Shown here: positions 9,068 to 18,193 of the stretch, piece by piece
Layout of the letters: every line of letters begins with the position of its first letter
Numbering within the stretch: the stretch's first letter is position 1
Assembly: GCA_038212215.1 (NCBI GenBank)
Contig: JBBQUT010000021.1
Span: forward strand, 1 to 64,000
Direction of reading: 5' to 3'
DNA length: 64,000 bases
DNA from: JALZAI01 sp038212215
Lineage (GTDB): Bacteria; Actinomycetota; Actinomycetes; Mycobacteriales; Jatrophihabitantaceae
Position numbers and translations under genes: made by a program
The notes under the pieces: generated by a model
The model's input: the letters and a program-made list of their open reading frames with translations, nothing else
What the model was told of the DNA's origin: nothing
Databases searched by the model: none

Positions 9068-9581
9068 ACACGGCACGGCCATCGGCGTCGAGGCCGGCGC
9101 GCACAAGCTGGCGGTCGGGGCGAGCCCTCAGCGGCATCGAGACAGCGTGCTGATCTCGTCGACCATCATGGGCAGCCCCGCCCGTCGTCACCGCAACCCG
9201 ATCACACGCTGCCGGGACCACAACCCCATTCAGCTATGCAGGGACGACGACGGGCCGGGCACCGACCGAACCGCTTGCACAAAACGCCTCACGCTGATGG
9301 TCGCGCGGAGCGCGTGCAGCCGCAGATCAGGATGATCGCTCCTCAACGTGCGAGGCCATATCGAAGACCTGCAGACTCAACCCCTCCCCCCGGAGGGTAT
9401 CGGAGACGACTGGGAGACGGTCAGTGTCGGGCGCGACCGGCGCACGCCGACAGACCGGCCGCGGCCGACGTCAGTGCATACGTAAGCGGGAACATGGGAC
9501 TAGGGATGTGGGCCACCGGGCCCGACCGCCACCCAATTTCCGCGGCGACCACAACCTCGACCCGGTCAACTGACACGCGGC
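9068..9581. other. Intergenic stretch without recognised gene
   Basis: About 510 bases between the IS110 remnant and the end of the AAA+ gene. I see no coherent coding sequence on either strand. It marks the join between decayed transposon DNA and the conflict-type locus. Confidence 0.5.
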
Positions 9582-11306
9582 TCACATCACGCGCCTGACG
9601 TAGGTGTTGAGGCGATCAATCGCGGGTCCAGCCGTCCCGTCCGCGGTCAACGCGCGGACGAATCGGATTGGCTGACCGCGAATGCCGGCCAGCCGAGCCC
9701 AGTCCTGGAATGTCGACAGGCTCAACAGGTGTCTGGCCTGCTGCGCGACCTCGAATAAGGCGTCCGACAGATCGTCGAGCCGCAACTCCAACCTTCCACT
9801 GAGACTGGCGCGCTTTACGCTCCTACGCTTCGCCTGGTTCACGACATCACGGAGAAGCGCGCCGGACATTAACGACGAAATTCCTATTCTTTCGCGAGTC
9901 CCATCCTCGAACGTCACTTCCGCAAGATCGAGGCCGACCGGAGATTCGGCGAAGATCAGCTCAATAATTCGACCTACAAAAGCCTCCCGAGGTTCGCCGC
10001 CCGCCGGTAGTCCGGGCGAGACGTCGTAGGGCAGCCTGAGGGTCAGGTGTTTCGCTAGGATGTCGCGGGCGCGAACCGCATCTGGTCGACCGATTTCGAT
10101 CGGAACGTCGAACCGGCCGGGCTGCAAGAACGCAGGGTCGATCAGGTCCACCCGCGCCGAGGCACCGAACAGGACCACATTCTCGTTGGCCGCTACGACG
10201 TCGACCTCGTGAAGCAACTGTGGGGTGATAGACCGATCGAGTTCAGCATTGCCGCCGGAACGCCCCGTGCCGAACAACGCCTCCATATTGTCGAAGAAGG
10301 CGATCACGGGAGCGCCTTCGGCCGCTCGCTCCTGAACCCGCTGGAACACGAGGTGTATGTTCCGCTCGGTCTCCCCGACATACTTGTCGAGTAGTTGCGG
10401 TCCGTGGATGGTTAGCAACTGCGCCCCCTGGATCGACCCGGCCCTTGCCGAGTCGGTCAGGGAGTTCGCTAGAGCCCGGACCAACATGGTCTTACCACAG
10501 CCAGGTGGACCAAAGAGCATGATTCCGGTTGGCGGACTTGCATCGATATCCCTAAACAGCTGGCGATGAATCGCGGGCAACTCCACCGCATCACGGATCA
10601 GTTGGATCTCTGAATCGAGCCCGCCGATATCGGCAAACGCGACGGTGGCAGCTTCGTCGCGCACGAGCCCTTCGGCACCGTGCCAGGGCAGTTTTTCATA
10701 GGCGAGGGAAGATCGTGAGTCGAGCAGGAGCGGGTCACCGGGCCGCAGCGGTGCCTCACGCAGGACGCCCGCGAGGTGGACCACGCGCTCTTCGTCGTTG
10801 TGACCCACGACAAGCGCACGGTCGCTGTCGGCGAACGCCCGTATGAGCGTGACGACCTCACCCACAAGCTCGAAGTCTCTCGCCGCGACGACGTTCATCG
10901 CCTCGTTGAGCATGACCTCTTGGCCCCGACGCAGCCCTCCAATCTCGACTTCGGGCGAGACCGCGACTCGCAGCTTGCGACCAGAGGTAAAGATGTCGAC
11001 CGTGTCGTCGTCGAAACTCTCGAGAAAGACGCCGTACCCGCTCGGCGGTGCCGAGAGTCGGTCGATCTCCTCTTTGAGCGAGACCATCTGGTCCCGGGCC
11101 TCGCGTAGCGTCTCGGCCAGGCGGTCGTTGCGATCGGTAAGTCTGGCCAGGCGTACCTCGTGCGCCGCGAGTTCGGCAGACGGGGCCGACCCCGACTCGG
11201 GCTGTCCTCCTTGCGACCGCGGCTGCTCCGCAAAACCGTTCAAGGTCACCTCAAGTGGGTCGTCGGGTGGGCGGTACCGAGTATGCCGCCACTGAGCCGG
11301 CCGCAC
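9582..11306 (-). CDS. Mpa/ARC-like AAA+ ATPase with altered Walker B
   Basis: 574 aa, collinear with the proteasome-loading ATPase Mpa/ARC. Residues 45-86 form a coiled coil; 87-205 are the tandem OB domains, with family marks PPSGYGVFLE, TSGRKLRVAVSPEV, LNEAMNVV and ALVVGHNDEERVV; 224-515 are the AAA+ domain. Walker A is GPPGCGKT (266-273), the pore-loop region GPQLLDKYVGETE (302-314) and the Arg finger LQPGRFD (395-401). Walker B reads AFFDNME, with Asn340 where Mpa has the catalytic Glu. The C-terminus (NTYVRRVM) lacks the GQYL-type tail that docks on the proteasome. So this is not the housekeeping unfoldase. It is divergent from the hydrolase-caspase pair. The GTG start is the furthest upstream; a GTG at codon 20 is an alternative. 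Confidence 0.85.
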   Translation of the reverse strand: MRPAQWRHTRYRPPDDPLEVTLNGFAEQPRSQGGQPESGSAPSAELAAHEVRLARLTDRNDRLAETLREARDQMVSLKEEIDRLSAPPSGYGVFLESFDDDTVDIFTSGRKLRVAVSPEVEIGGLRRGQEVMLNEAMNVVAARDFELVGEVVTLIRAFADSDRALVVGHNDEERVVHLAGVLREAPLRPGDPLLLDSRSSLAYEKLPWHGAEGLVRDEAATVAFADIGGLDSEIQLIRDAVELPAIHRQLFRDIDASPPTGIMLFGPPGCGKTMLVRALANSLTDSARAGSIQGAQLLTIHGPQLLDKYVGETERNIHLVFQRVQERAAEGAPVIAFFDNMEALFGTGRSGGNAELDRSITPQLLHEVDVVAANENVVLFGASARVDLIDPAFLQPGRFDVPIEIGRPDAVRARDILAKHLTLRLPYDVSPGLPAGGEPREAFVGRIIELIFAESPVGLDLAEVTFEDGTRERIGISSLMSGALLRDVVNQAKRRSVKRASLSGRLELRLDDLSDALFEVAQQARHLLSLSTFQDWARLAGIRGQPIRFVRALTADGTAGPAIDRLNTYVRRVM

Positions 11307-11540
11307 CGGACCACCCGACGAGCACCGCCACTTCAGCGCACCGAGTACACCCCTTTCGCTACCGTTGCCATCCGATTTGCGGAATTCGCACGCCGTTCAC
11401 CTTGCTGAACCAGGGCCACCAATCCAAGGCGAACGCCGTGCCCCCGTGCGGCAGCGTCGCCGGTGCGGCAACCTCTGCAACGGATTGTGTTCCCGCGAGC
11501 CGCGGCGGGAACCGAGGTTCACGCGACGATGGAGCAGCAA

Positions 11541-12380
11541 ATGGCGCTGGTGCTTGGTGTGCACGGCATTTCGCAAGAGCAACGCGGTCCCAACCAGTTA
11601 CGGGCGGAGTGGCTGCCGGCACTGGCCGACGGTATGCAGGCCGCGACCGGAGGCCGCGAGGTCGCCGTTCCGCAGTTCGACCTCTGCTTCTATGGCGACT
11701 CATTCCTTCCCGCTCACGCACAGGGCGCTCAGCCGGCTGACCTCAAGGGATCACGGCTGGGACGATTAGCGGTCACGGTGAGTGAGCAAGACGTGGGATT
11801 TCTCGCTGATGTCGTCGACGAGGTCGAGGACGTCCTGCCGGACCTCGGTCCCGCTCTCGGCGTTCCTCGCGTTTCTCGGCGGCTGCAAACCGTGGCCGGC
11901 CGGCTGGCCCGCCGGATGAAGGGGGGCTTCGTACTGCAATTCCTCGCCGTCCTCCAGCAGGTGAGGCGGTACCTCGAAGATCAGCAGCTCGCCGAGGAGA
12001 TTCGGCTTCGGGTGCTGCGCAAGCTCGACGCACGGCCGGCAGTAGTGGTAGCGCACTCGCTCGGTACCGTCGTAATCCTCGATACGCTCAGCCTGAACCC
12101 GGAGTATCCGCTGCCGACCCTGGTAACCCTAGGCTCGCCCCTGGCGTTTCGTGCCGTTCATTCTCGGCTTCGACACGCGCCAGGCCCGGTTGAGGCCGTC
12201 GACAGATGGGTGAATGTCTACGATCCAGGAGATCCCGTGGCCGCCGCCGGCCGTCTGTCGCGAATCTGGTCGGCGGCCGAGGACTTCACCGTCCACAACG
12301 GCAGCGATCCCCATGCGGCTCGGGCATATCTGAGCAAGCAGGTCGTCGGGCAGGCGGTCCTCGACGCTATGCACCGATGA
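11541..12380 (+). CDS. Serine alpha/beta hydrolase coupled to the caspase-like gene
   Basis: 279 aa, cytosolic, with no signal peptide. It starts with a beta strand and oxyanion loop (LVLGVHGI), the nucleophile elbow is VVAHSLGTV (Ser173), followed by VTLGSPLAF; acid candidates lie in VYDPGDPVA (228-231) and the His in VHNGSDPHAA. The pattern fits lipase-like or PGAP1-like hydrolases with a helical insertion at about residues 60-160. I chose ATG 11541 because GGAG lies 6 bases before it; ATG 11529 has no ribosome binding site. Its stop overlaps the next start (ATGA, 12377-12380), so it is made with the caspase protein. A membrane lipid or an ester substrate is possible but not shown. Confidence 0.78.
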   Translation: MALVLGVHGISQEQRGPNQLRAEWLPALADGMQAATGGREVAVPQFDLCFYGDSFLPAHAQGAQPADLKGSRLGRLAVTVSEQDVGFLADVVDEVEDVLPDLGPALGVPRVSRRLQTVAGRLARRMKGGFVLQFLAVLQQVRRYLEDQQLAEEIRLRVLRKLDARPAVVVAHSLGTVVILDTLSLNPEYPLPTLVTLGSPLAFRAVHSRLRHAPGPVEAVDRWVNVYDPGDPVAAAGRLSRIWSAAEDFTVHNGSDPHAARAYLSKQVVGQAVLDAMHR

Positions 12381-15300
12381 CGACGCGAGAGCCGACCGGG
12401 CCACGAAACCTGTTGATCGTCGCCACCAGCCGATACTCCGACCCAGACGTGTGGCCCGATCTGGATCTATCTCGAGAGATCGGCGTCTGGACGGAGTGGC
12501 TGACCGATCGCGCGCTCGGTTCACGGGCCTTCACGGTCGAGCTCGGTGAGCTCGCAGACTCACCCACCAAGAAGCAGGTCGACGCCGCGCTCGAACAGTG
12601 GGACGGATTCGATCGCAACCGGGGCATCCTCGTCTGCTACATCACCGGTCACGGCGAGCAGCACAATCGCGAGCATCGCCTGGTCCTGAGTTCATCAACC
12701 CCCGGCTGGCCATCGTCGATGCTCGCCACGCGCCAGGTTTTGGAATGGCTTCGAGATCGATTCGACAACGCGTTGGTTGTCGTCGACACGTGCTACGCCG
12801 GTGACGTAGCCGCGTTGCTCTCGACTCTGGACGACGACTTACCAGACGGGTGGATCGTCATCGCGTCCGCGTCGGCGCACCAATACGCGCGAGTGGGGGC
12901 ATTGACCAACGCGGTCCAGGCCTTTGTCGACGGCGGCGCGACCGACCCGGGCTTTCCCTTCCTGCAGTTCGGCGATCTGTTCAAGACACTGTCGACGGCG
13001 CTCCGCGGACAGCGCTGGAAATTCTTGACCACCCCGCTCGAATGGACCGAGCGACCGGCGTACTTTCCGAACCGGCACTATTCGCCGGACGTCGATGAGC
13101 GGGTTCAGGTCGCCCCGGCCCGACAAGACGTGGCGATGCTCGCGTCAGACGTGGTCGCGCACTGGGATCCGCGCAGCCGCGGCGTAGCCGACGCGTCCAC
13201 CCCGGGCGTCCTGTTCACCGGCCGGGATCGTTTGATGGCGGCACTCGTCGAAGCTGCTCGCGGCGAGCCCGGCGCATTCGTGGTCACTGGTTCGGCCGGG
13301 TGCGGGAAGTCCGCGGTCCTCAGCCGGCTGGTCACCCTGAGCGATCCGGGATTCCGCTCGCGGTACCCCGAGGCGATCGACGCACCCGGCGAGGACGATG
13401 GCTCTCGTCCCCGCCCCGGCGATGTCGACGTGGCTGTCCTGGCGAAGGGCCTCGTGGCGCAGTCCGCGCTGGACGCGATACGTGAGCGGTTCGGGATTCC
13501 TGCTGTCTCCGACGAAAGTATCGAGGAGACGTTGCTTCGAATCCACGGTGTTCGAAGCAAATTGCGGGTGAGCACACTTGTTGTCGACGCGCTCGACGAA
13601 GCAGAGGACCCGCGCGGAATACTGAGTGCGGTGCTCGCGCCGCTCGTGCGCCACCCCGACGCCCCCTGGCTTCGACTGCTCGTGGGCGTCCGCGGCACGG
13701 TATCTGCGACGCGTGACCCGATCGACAAGATTGACGATTCGCTGGCGTCGGTGACCATTCGAGCACTGGACGCACTGCCGGTCGACGCCGGAGCTCCGCC
13801 GTACTGGAGTTCCGTGGATCTGGCTGAATACGTCCAGCGACTCCTCCGGACACCAGTCGACACGGTGACGCCCACGCCGTACTCCACTGCTCTCGACGTA
13901 GACGTTCGTCGACTGGCACAGGCCGTATCTGAGACCTCCGGGACGTCGTACGTGCTGGCGCGGCTGATCAGTGATCAGCTTCGTCGTCGCCTTGACCGGC
14001 AGGACCCGGACGACATGGTCTGGCGACGCGCCTCCGGCGCCAGCCTGGCCGACATCATCGAGGCCGAACTCGAGTCCGACTACAGCGAACCGGCTCGGCG
14101 TGAAGTCGTCCGACATCTGCTCGCGGCGGCGAGTCTCGCCCGCGGACGTGGGGTCCCCCGGCGTTCCGTCTGGCCGAGTCTTGCTCGGGCACTCGATCCG
14201 ACCGGGCGTGAGTACTCCGACGACGACATCAGCGCGCTCATCGGCTACCACATCGGTGGGTACCTCATCCGTGACACGGCTGAGAACGCGACTGTCTATC
14301 GGCCATTCCACGACGCGTTTGCCGCCGCGATGACGCAGGGGATCGAACTCGCTGCGAAGCGGCGCGCGACGCAGGCGCTGTTCGAACTCAGTCGCCCCAC
14401 GCGCGATCACGGATACGTCGTCCCGCCGACGGAATATCTGCGCCGACATCTGGTGGAGCATGCCGCAGAGAGCAGTGATCTCGACACGTTGATCGCGGAC
14501 CCGGACTTTCTGACGTGGGCAGATCCGGACCATGTCATTCCGCTGCTCGACCGCCTCCGCAGTGACGATGCACGCGCCGTGGGACGCATCTACCGGACGG
14601 TTGCCCACTCCCTGCGGGGGCTGAGGGATTATCCGGACACGTTCCCCCTGCAGTTGCGCGCCGCGCAAGCCGGACTGGCCACGCTCGTCGCCGGACTCGC
14701 CGGGACAGCGCCGATTCCGTCATGGCGACCGAGGTGGGCCACGCCGCGACAAGATAGCGATCATCAGCGGATCGACACAACGATCGTGACTGGCGTGGCG
14801 GTAACTGAGCTTCGCGACGGCACGCCCGTGATCGTTTCCGGGGGCTGGGACGAGGCGGTTTGCGTCTGGCGCTTGACCGACGGCAATCCCGTCAGCAATC
14901 CGATCGAGCACGACGCCCTCATCGAGTCAGTGGCCACCGGCGCGCTTCGCGACGGCACGCCGGTCGTGGCATCCGCCGGGCAGGACGGAACCGTGCGCGT
15001 CTGGCGTCTCGACGACGGCGCACCCGTCGGTGTGCCGCTACGAGCGCACGGCCCGCGGGTGACCGCCTTGGCGATCGGGACGTCGAGCGACGGCGATCCC
15101 GTCATGGTCTCGGCCAGCCGAGACCACACCCTGCGAATCTGGCGCCTCCAGGACGGTATGCCGCTCGTTGAGCCGCTGCGAGGGCACACCGGCCCGGTGA
15201 CGACCGTCGCGCTCGGCTCCCTCCGAGACGGCACGCCGGTGGTCGTTTCCGGCAGTGAGGACGAAACTCTTCGCATCTGGCGGCTCGCGGACGGAGCTCC

Positions 15301-16642
15301 GCTCGGAGAACCGTTGCGTGGGCATACCGGGTCGGTGACCTCGCTGTCGATCGGAGCGGTGGGCGAAGGCGAAGTGGTGATCGTGTCCGCCAGCAGGGAC
15401 AGGACCGTGCGGGTATGGCGGCTGGACGGTGGCGATCAACTCGGGTCGCCGATTCGACATGAGGGTCCGGTGGATGCGGTGGTGGTCGGCGCCCTTCGAG
15501 ACCGAACTCCAGTCGCCGTATCCGGGAGCATGGACAAGTTGCACGTCTGGCGACTCGCAGACGGATTCCCGGTCCGTTCACCGATGAGTGGCCACGACGG
15601 CCTGATTACATCGCTGGCCTTCGCGACACGACGCGACGGGGAGCGAGTGGTCGTCTCGGGCAGTGATGACAAGACCCTGCGGGTCTGGGGACTCGACGAT
15701 GCCGGGCCGGTCGGGACGATGTGGCGAGGCCACGACGGCCGAGTCCAGTCGCTTGCAGTCGGCGCGCTGTCCGACGGCAGTTCCGTGGTCGCGAGTGGAA
15801 GTGCCGACAAGACAGTACGGGTCTGGCGAGCCGAAGACGGGGTGCCCGTCAGCCGACTTCGGGGCGACGAGCCGGTACAGGCGATCGCGATCGGCACACT
15901 GCCCGACGGAACCCCGACTGTCGTGACGTCCAGTTGGGCCGGCGTGCAGGTACGACGGCTGCACGACGGCACACGGGTGAGCGGTGTAGCGCATCATCCG
16001 TCGGCGAGAGCACTGGCGATCGGAGCTCTGCGGACAGGCGCCGCGGTTGTCGTCTCAGGTGGGGTGGACAACCTTCTGCGGGTCTGGCGGCTTGGCACGA
16101 GCCAGCTGGAGTATGGCCCCATCGCCGGTCATAACGGTTCCGTCGACTCGGTAGCGATCGGGACGCTCGCCGACGGCACCGAGGTGATCGTCTCGGCGGG
16201 GAGGGACATGACCGTCCGCGTGTGGCGTCTACAGGACGGCGCGCCGGCACTCGACCCGATCACCGGCCACGACGGCTACGTCACATCCGTAGCGACCGGG
16301 ACACTGCCGGACGGCACGGCGGTGATCGTCTCCGCAGGAACCGACATGACCGTCCGCGTGTGGCGCCTCGAGGACGGCGCGCCGGCATTCGACCCGATCA
16401 CCGGCCACATTCGCTCGGTCGAATCCGTGGCGGTCGGCTCCCTGTCGGACGGCACTCCGATTGTCGTATCCGGGAGCCGTGACCGGACCGTGCGAACCTG
16501 GGAGCTTGAAACCGGAAGGCAAATCGGCCGTCCGCTGAACGTACTGTCCGTGCCGCGCGCCGTCGCCGCCGCCGCGCATAGCGTCATCTTCGTCGCGACC
16601 GACAATGACGTGTTCGCACTTCACCGGCCAACGAACGGCTAG
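12377..16642 (+). CDS. Caspase-like peptidase - NTPase - WD40 protein
   Basis: 1421 aa with three parts. Residues 10-235 form a caspase-like (C14/metacaspase) domain with the His in YITGHGEQ (His92) and the Cys in VVVDTCYAGD (Cys139). Residues about 278-560 form a STAND/NACHT-like NTPase with Walker A GSAGCGKS (305-312) and Walker B LVVDALDEA (401-409); a helical region follows to about 790. From about 798 to the end there are 13 clear WD40 blades ending in VWRL or close variants, enough for about two seven-bladed propellers. Such proteins act as sensor-switch-effector devices: WD40 senses, the NTPase switches, the caspase cuts. It overlaps the upstream hydrolase by ATGA. The target and trigger are unknown. 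Confidence 0.9.
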   Translation: MTTREPTGPRNLLIVATSRYSDPDVWPDLDLSREIGVWTEWLTDRALGSRAFTVELGELADSPTKKQVDAALEQWDGFDRNRGILVCYITGHGEQHNREHRLVLSSSTPGWPSSMLATRQVLEWLRDRFDNALVVVDTCYAGDVAALLSTLDDDLPDGWIVIASASAHQYARVGALTNAVQAFVDGGATDPGFPFLQFGDLFKTLSTALRGQRWKFLTTPLEWTERPAYFPNRHYSPDVDERVQVAPARQDVAMLASDVVAHWDPRSRGVADASTPGVLFTGRDRLMAALVEAARGEPGAFVVTGSAGCGKSAVLSRLVTLSDPGFRSRYPEAIDAPGEDDGSRPRPGDVDVAVLAKGLVAQSALDAIRERFGIPAVSDESIEETLLRIHGVRSKLRVSTLVVDALDEAEDPRGILSAVLAPLVRHPDAPWLRLLVGVRGTVSATRDPIDKIDDSLASVTIRALDALPVDAGAPPYWSSVDLAEYVQRLLRTPVDTVTPTPYSTALDVDVRRLAQAVSETSGTSYVLARLISDQLRRRLDRQDPDDMVWRRASGASLADIIEAELESDYSEPARREVVRHLLAAASLARGRGVPRRSVWPSLARALDPTGREYSDDDISALIGYHIGGYLIRDTAENATVYRPFHDAFAAAMTQGIELAAKRRATQALFELSRPTRDHGYVVPPTEYLRRHLVEHAAESSDLDTLIADPDFLTWADPDHVIPLLDRLRSDDARAVGRIYRTVAHSLRGLRDYPDTFPLQLRAAQAGLATLVAGLAGTAPIPSWRPRWATPRQDSDHQRIDTTIVTGVAVTELRDGTPVIVSGGWDEAVCVWRLTDGNPVSNPIEHDALIESVATGALRDGTPVVASAGQDGTVRVWRLDDGAPVGVPLRAHGPRVTALAIGTSSDGDPVMVSASRDHTLRIWRLQDGMPLVEPLRGHTGPVTTVALGSLRDGTPVVVSGSEDETLRIWRLADGAPLGEPLRGHTGSVTSLSIGAVGEGEVVIVSASRDRTVRVWRLDGGDQLGSPIRHEGPVDAVVVGALRDRTPVAVSGSMDKLHVWRLADGFPVRSPMSGHDGLITSLAFATRRDGERVVVSGSDDKTLRVWGLDDAGPVGTMWRGHDGRVQSLAVGALSDGSSVVASGSADKTVRVWRAEDGVPVSRLRGDEPVQAIAIGTLPDGTPTVVTSSWAGVQVRRLHDGTRVSGVAHHPSARALAIGALRTGAAVVVSGGVDNLLRVWRLGTSQLEYGPIAGHNGSVDSVAIGTLADGTEVIVSAGRDMTVRVWRLQDGAPALDPITGHDGYVTSVATGTLPDGTAVIVSAGTDMTVRVWRLEDGAPAFDPITGHIRSVESVAVGSLSDGTPIVVSGSRDRTVRTWELETGRQIGRPLNVLSVPRAVAAAAHSVIFVATDNDVFALHRPTNG

Positions 16643-17070
16643 CCTGCCCCGCACGCGGCACTAACACGGTGTACACGAACGGGACGCGCATGCCGCCCGG
16701 CCACCGAATTTCGGCGTGGGGCTCTAGAAGCCATTCGGGTCTACGTCACGACCGCGTCCGGCCGGACTTCGGCGCTGTGCACCTCACCGTTGCTGGCTGC
16801 CTCGCTGCAGCCCTGTCTCAGCCCTGCAACGGCCGTGCCACACCGTCATTGTCGCCCTGACCTTCCGGAACGAGCGCTCATTGGCATAGCGGATCGTTTC
16901 GGTCAATCAGTAGAGCCCTACGTACAGCCAGCAGCACCTACTGACCGATCTGTGCGCAACTCGTGAGTGACCTTAAGCCCGCAGACGGCTCTTGCGCGCC
17001 CCTTCATTGACCTGAACGCGCTGAACGACGGGGTGCGCGCTGCGTGTGAGGATCAGTGGTCTCTACAACT
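16643..17070. other. Intergenic stretch without recognised gene
   Basis: About 430 bases between the caspase gene and the toxin-antitoxin promoter. No convincing frame, RNA gene or repeat is seen. Confidence 0.5.
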
Positions 17071-17099
17071 TTGACGTTCTACAATGTGAGGGTTATGCT
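17071..17099 (+). promoter_or_regulatory. Sigma70-type promoter of the toxin-antitoxin module
   Basis: TTGACG (17071-17076) and TATGCT (17094-17099) are separated by exactly 17 bases. The toxin ATG follows only 4 to 7 bases after the -10, so the mRNA would be nearly leaderless. Confidence 0.55.
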
Positions 17100-17102
17100 C
17101 TG

Positions 17103-17463
17103 ATGATGTGGACGGTGATCCTTCTCGACGAGGTCGACGCCTGGTACGGCGAACTCGTCAAGGAAGACCAGGCCACAGCTGAGCAGGTGACCGCTGCGAT
17201 CGACAAGCTCCAAGCTGATGGGCCGTCCGCTGGTCGATCGGATCAAGGGCTCCAAAATTCATGCGCTCAAAGAACTGCGGCCGGGTTCTGGTCGCGGGAG
17301 TGAGGTCCGGATTCTGTTCGTGTTCGACCCGCAACGACAAGCCGTGCTGCTGGTCGCGGGTGACAAGAGCGGGCAGTGGCGGCAGTGGTACACCGACACC
17401 ATCCCGGTGGCTGAGCAGCGTTACGAACGTTGGCTCGCCGGTGACTACGACGAGGAGATATGA
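17103..17463 (+). pseudogene. HigB/RelE-type toxin, frameshifted
   Basis: The first part reads MMWTVILLDEVDAWYGELV, typical of phage-derived Gp49-like/HigB toxins. At about 17218 homology moves to another frame: GRPLVDRIKGSKIH, LKELRPGSG, then VRILFVFDPQRQAVLLVAGD and RWLAGDYDEEI. A short deletion with frame change near 17218 separates the halves, so an active mRNA interferase is unlikely unless the ribosome shifts or this is a sequencing error. The second frame overlaps the antitoxin start (17460-17463), the normal toxin-first order of higBA. Confidence 0.75.
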
Positions 17464-17780
17464 CGATGGCACGCCAGTGGAGCAAGGTTCGCAGCGACGC
17501 AGTGGGCACTGTCCTGGACGAGCAGGGTGTCGCGCGTGCCCGCAAGCTGATCGATGAGGCCGTCGGGGCGTCCAAGCTGGCCGATGTGCGCAAGGCCCAA
17601 GGCGGCACACAGACCGCGGTGGCGAAGGTGATGAACGTGTCCCAGGCGCGGGTGTCGAAGATCGAGCGGGGCGACCTGTCGCACTCAGAACTCGGCACAC
17701 TGCAGGCCTACGTAGCGGCGCTGGGCGGAAAGCTCCACGTCATCGCTGACTTCGGTGATCAGACGATCACCGTCGAATAG
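17460..17780 (+). CDS. HigA-type antitoxin (XRE HTH)
   Basis: A 106-aa antitoxin with a central XRE helix-turn-helix: GGTQTAVAKVMNVSQARVSKIERGDLS region, recognisable by QARVSKIERGD. It normally binds the toxin and represses the module. ATG 17460 overlaps the toxin stop; ATG 17466 has better spacing from GAGGAG (17452-17457) and may be the real start. The antitoxin is intact while the toxin frame is broken. A decayed copy of the same gene lies before the repeat at 48341, so the module travels with this element family next to att. Confidence 0.82.
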   Translation: MTMARQWSKVRSDAVGTVLDEQGVARARKLIDEAVGASKLADVRKAQGGTQTAVAKVMNVSQARVSKIERGDLSHSELGTLQAYVAALGGKLHVIADFGDQTITVE

Positions 17781-17962
17781 CGCTCCCGTTCCACACCTGG
17801 GCGCAGCCGGCCACCACCGCCCGGTTGTCGATCTTGGCGTGGCAACGGATTGGCAACAGGAAACGGCGTTGAGGTGCGGCGGCCAGCGTTGGTCGCGGCA
17901 CGGGGCCCCCGGAAATGCTCGGGTTCAACGCCCGCCAACGTCAGCCGTCGGGCGTGAGAATT
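17781..17962 (+). other. Right end of island A with arm-like repeats
   Basis: The stretch has TGGCAAC twice near 17838-17860 and then leads into the att copy. It is closely similar to 48115-48340 at the right end of segment C. Paired TGGCAAC words at both ends of A suggest arm-type sites of one integrase. Confidence 0.55.
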
Positions 17963-18007
17963 CCTTGACACGGTAGGGGTCACTGGTTCAATCCCAGTAT
18001 CGCCCAC
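17963..18007 (+). repeat. att copy 1 (tRNA-Val 3' part, 45 bp)
   Basis: Identical over 45 bp to 2302-2346, beginning in the anticodon loop (CCTTGACACGG) and ending with TATCGCCCAC. There is no 5' half of a tRNA, so it is not a gene. It separates islands A and B. Confidence 0.93.
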
Positions 18008-18066
18008 TTTTAGACCCCCCGTACTTGCTGGGCTAGAGGCACTTGAGGGGACATAGGGTCCAGGTT

Positions 18067-18104
18067 CGTGCGATCCACGTGCGATGCTCGCCGGACTTTG
18101 CACG
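18067..18104 (+). repeat. Arm-type-like repeats at left end of element B
   Basis: CGTGCGAT occurs at 18067 and 18078 in direct orientation, and TTGCACGTGG follows at about 18098. The 15-base word GTGCGATCCACGTGC is found again at 26626, between the integrase gene and att copy 2. Confidence 0.55.
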
Positions 18105-18193
18105 TGGTCACTTCTGCCTGACGCATCGAATCAAAGAGGCCAGTGAGTGACACTTGCGCCACTGCCTGAATGGCGCGCGTGTTCTAATCAGCC

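Noticed and set aside
9582..11306. The AAA+ protein as the housekeeping Mpa/ARC
   Set aside because: Walker B Glu is replaced, the C-terminal docking tail is missing, and no proteasome or Pup genes are adjacent.
13145..14668. A 507-codon minus-strand frame inside the caspase gene
   Set aside because: Antisense shadow of the NTPase part; composition and motifs belong to the plus-strand gene.
14770..16640. Repeats in the WD40 region as possible CRISPR array
   Set aside because: Repeats are about 129 bases apart, in frame, and encode protein blades; no short identical repeats with unique spacers. No CRISPR array was seen anywhere in the window.
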